A stretch of DNA of 6,325 nucleotides from JBBQHM01 sp038323965 (GTDB lineage: Bacteria > Verrucomicrobiota > Verrucomicrobiia > Chthoniobacterales > UBA10450), in contig JBBQHM010000123.1 in the NCBI GenBank assembly GCA_038323965.1, positions 1-6,325 of the forward strand. The letters run 5' to 3'. Numbering within the stretch: the stretch's first letter is position 1; each line of letters starts with the position of its first letter. The position numbers and the translations under genes are program-made. Shown in pieces: positions 5,560 to 6,325 of this stretch. The notes under the pieces were generated by a model. That model was not told where the DNA came from, did no database searches, and saw only the letters and a list, made by a program, of their open reading frames with translations.

Positions 5560-5994
5560 ATGACTAACTCCTCAGTGAAGTTCCCTTTCGTTGCTCGCCT
5601 GGCCGTGTCGCTCGTCGCGATTTTCGCCTGGCTGGCGGCTTCGAATCACTGCGCGATTGGAGCCATGGCGGGTCCGAGTCAGGTCGCGAAAGCGCCAACG
5701 CATATTGGTTGTCCAGGCCACGCCTCGCCGAAAAAGGATGGCAAAAGCGGCGAGATGGAGTGCTGTAAATCCTTCCCTCCTGCGTCGGCCGACGCGGGTA
5801 AACCCTTTGTCAGCTGCGGCGCGAATCAGTTCGCGCTGCAAATCTATTTCGTCACGACGCTGTTCTCTCCCGAAAAATCGGGACAGGATTTGCTGCCCCT
5901 CGAACTCGACACCGGGCCGCCACCCGCGCCCTCGTTTGTTGAGTCTGTTTTGCAGCAGAGCATTCTTGCTCACGCTCCTCCTTACCTGGCGTAA
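5560..5994 (+). CDS. Small secreted cysteine-containing protein next to a copper-type promoter
   Basis: A 144-residue protein starting at ATG 5560. This start is preferred over the in-frame TTG codons at 5518 and 5539 because the signal sequence (positively charged start, hydrophobic core at about 11-27, LAVSLVAIFAWLA) begins properly there, although no strong Shine-Dalgarno is visible. The mature part has Cys31 near the cleavage region, CPGH at 51-54, MECC with Cys68 and Cys69, and Cys86. A hydrophobic stretch (FALQIYFVTTLF) and a Pro-rich segment come next, and the tail is AHAPPYLA. No named family is recognised. The Cys/His/Met motifs and the operator-like site upstream suggest a periplasmic or membrane-anchored metal-binding protein. 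The CC motif and tail resemble those of the minus-strand Cys-rich protein at 4435-4776, so the two may be distant relatives. Whether the signal is cleaved is unclear. Confidence 0.72.
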   Translation: MTNSSVKFPFVARLAVSLVAIFAWLAASNHCAIGAMAGPSQVAKAPTHIGCPGHASPKKDGKSGEMECCKSFPPASADAGKPFVSCGANQFALQIYFVTTLFSPEKSGQDLLPLELDTGPPPAPSFVESVLQQSILAHAPPYLA

Positions 5995-6172
5995 CGAACG
6001 GCTTCCTGCTGTCGCAGGTCGCTGCCGCTCGTTCACGCATCAATCCGGTTCTTCCGGCGTCTTAACGCGCCATCGCTGAACCGGAATCGCCTCTTGCGCG
6101 GGCTCGTTGGACCTGCGTCAGCATCATCCACCCCAACGACCAAACCCAAACACACTACAAAAGATACTACAT
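5995..6172. other. Intergenic region with a long inverted repeat
   Basis: There is no gene here. TCCGGTTC at 6044-6051 and GAACCGGA at 6078-6085 are perfect 8-bp inverted arms around a 26-nt spacer, within which GCGT-CTTA-ACGC forms a nested small stem-loop. No T tract follows, so it is at best an mRNA structure or processing site between two co-oriented genes, not a clear terminator. The last 40 bases before the next ATG are A/C-rich with only a weak AAAAGA as possible ribosome-binding sequence. Confidence 0.35.
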
Positions 6173-6325
6173 ATGAAGCTCACAAAAATCCTGGCACTAA
6201 TTACCGTTTGCCTTGTATTCCCGACGGTCGCGGCGCTGCACGCGGCCGACAGCAAATCCTTCCTCGCCAGCTACGAAAAAGTGCACGCGGCATTAGCTGC
6301 CGACAATCTTGCTGCAGCCAAAAAT
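6173..6325 (+). CDS. Secreted DUF3347-like protein, N-terminal 51 residues (cut by window end)
   Basis: Begins at ATG 6173 with a typical signal peptide (MKLTKILALITVCLVFPTVAALHA, cleavage near residue 24-25). The first mature residues, SFLASYEKVHAALAADNLAAAKN, resemble the opening of DUF3347 domains: a helix with Tyr and a small-residue pattern, then A-L-A-x-D-x-x-A-A. DUF3347 proteins are helical, exported, and often found beside or fused to CusB-type adaptors and copper-binding proteins, which fits this locus. The gene follows the Cys-rich gene in the same direction after about 180 bp and may share its copper-controlled transcript. Only the first 51 codons are visible, so the family call is tentative. 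Confidence 0.65.
   Translation, partial: MKLTKILALITVCLVFPTVAALHAADSKSFLASYEKVHAALAADNLAAAKN

Overview
The window is a copper/silver-type metal resistance locus in a GC-rich (roughly 55-60% by eye) Gram-negative bacterium. The outer-membrane efflux channel, the diderm-type lipobox and the small Cys-rich secreted proteins point to a diderm, and the overall style resembles Verrucomicrobiota-like soil or metagenomic genomes. That taxonomic guess is inference only.

Left part (1-4776, all minus strand): a tightly packed operon read right to left. It runs from a small secreted Cys-rich protein (4435-4776), through a TolC-family outer-membrane channel (3072-4355) and a CusB-like periplasmic adaptor lipoprotein with an N-terminal heavy-metal-binding domain (1777-3075), to the first 591 codons of a CusA-like RND pump (1-1774, running off the window). 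The channel and adaptor genes overlap by 4 nt and the adaptor and pump genes are 2 nt apart, so the three pump parts are very likely co-translated. Together they would form a proton-driven trans-envelope pump exporting Cu(I)/Ag(I).

Middle part (4773-5433, minus strand): a scar-like region made of broken pieces. From right to left these are the 5' half of a tRNA-Leu(UAG) gene that stops at the anticodon loop, about 130 bp without recognisable content, a 5'-truncated and frameshifted C-terminal piece of an F1-ATPase gamma subunit gene (closest in feel to the alternative N-type ATPase), and a 33-codon reading frame that starts as a heavy-metal-binding domain but loses its second Cys motif. The last of these overlaps the start of the Cys-rich gene by 4 nt. 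This looks like a recombination junction at the upstream edge of the efflux operon.

Right part (5474-6325, plus strand): a candidate promoter carrying a CsoR-like copper operator (ATACC-N7-GGTAT), a GC hairpin, a second small secreted Cys-rich protein (5560-5994), a structured intergenic stretch, and the start of a secreted DUF3347-like protein (6173 onward, cut by the window end). The two small Cys-rich proteins on either side of the scar share a CC motif and a near-identical C-terminal AHAPP(P/Y)LA signature. They may be diverged members of one family of periplasmic copper-associated proteins, analogous in position to CzcI-type proteins next to efflux operons.
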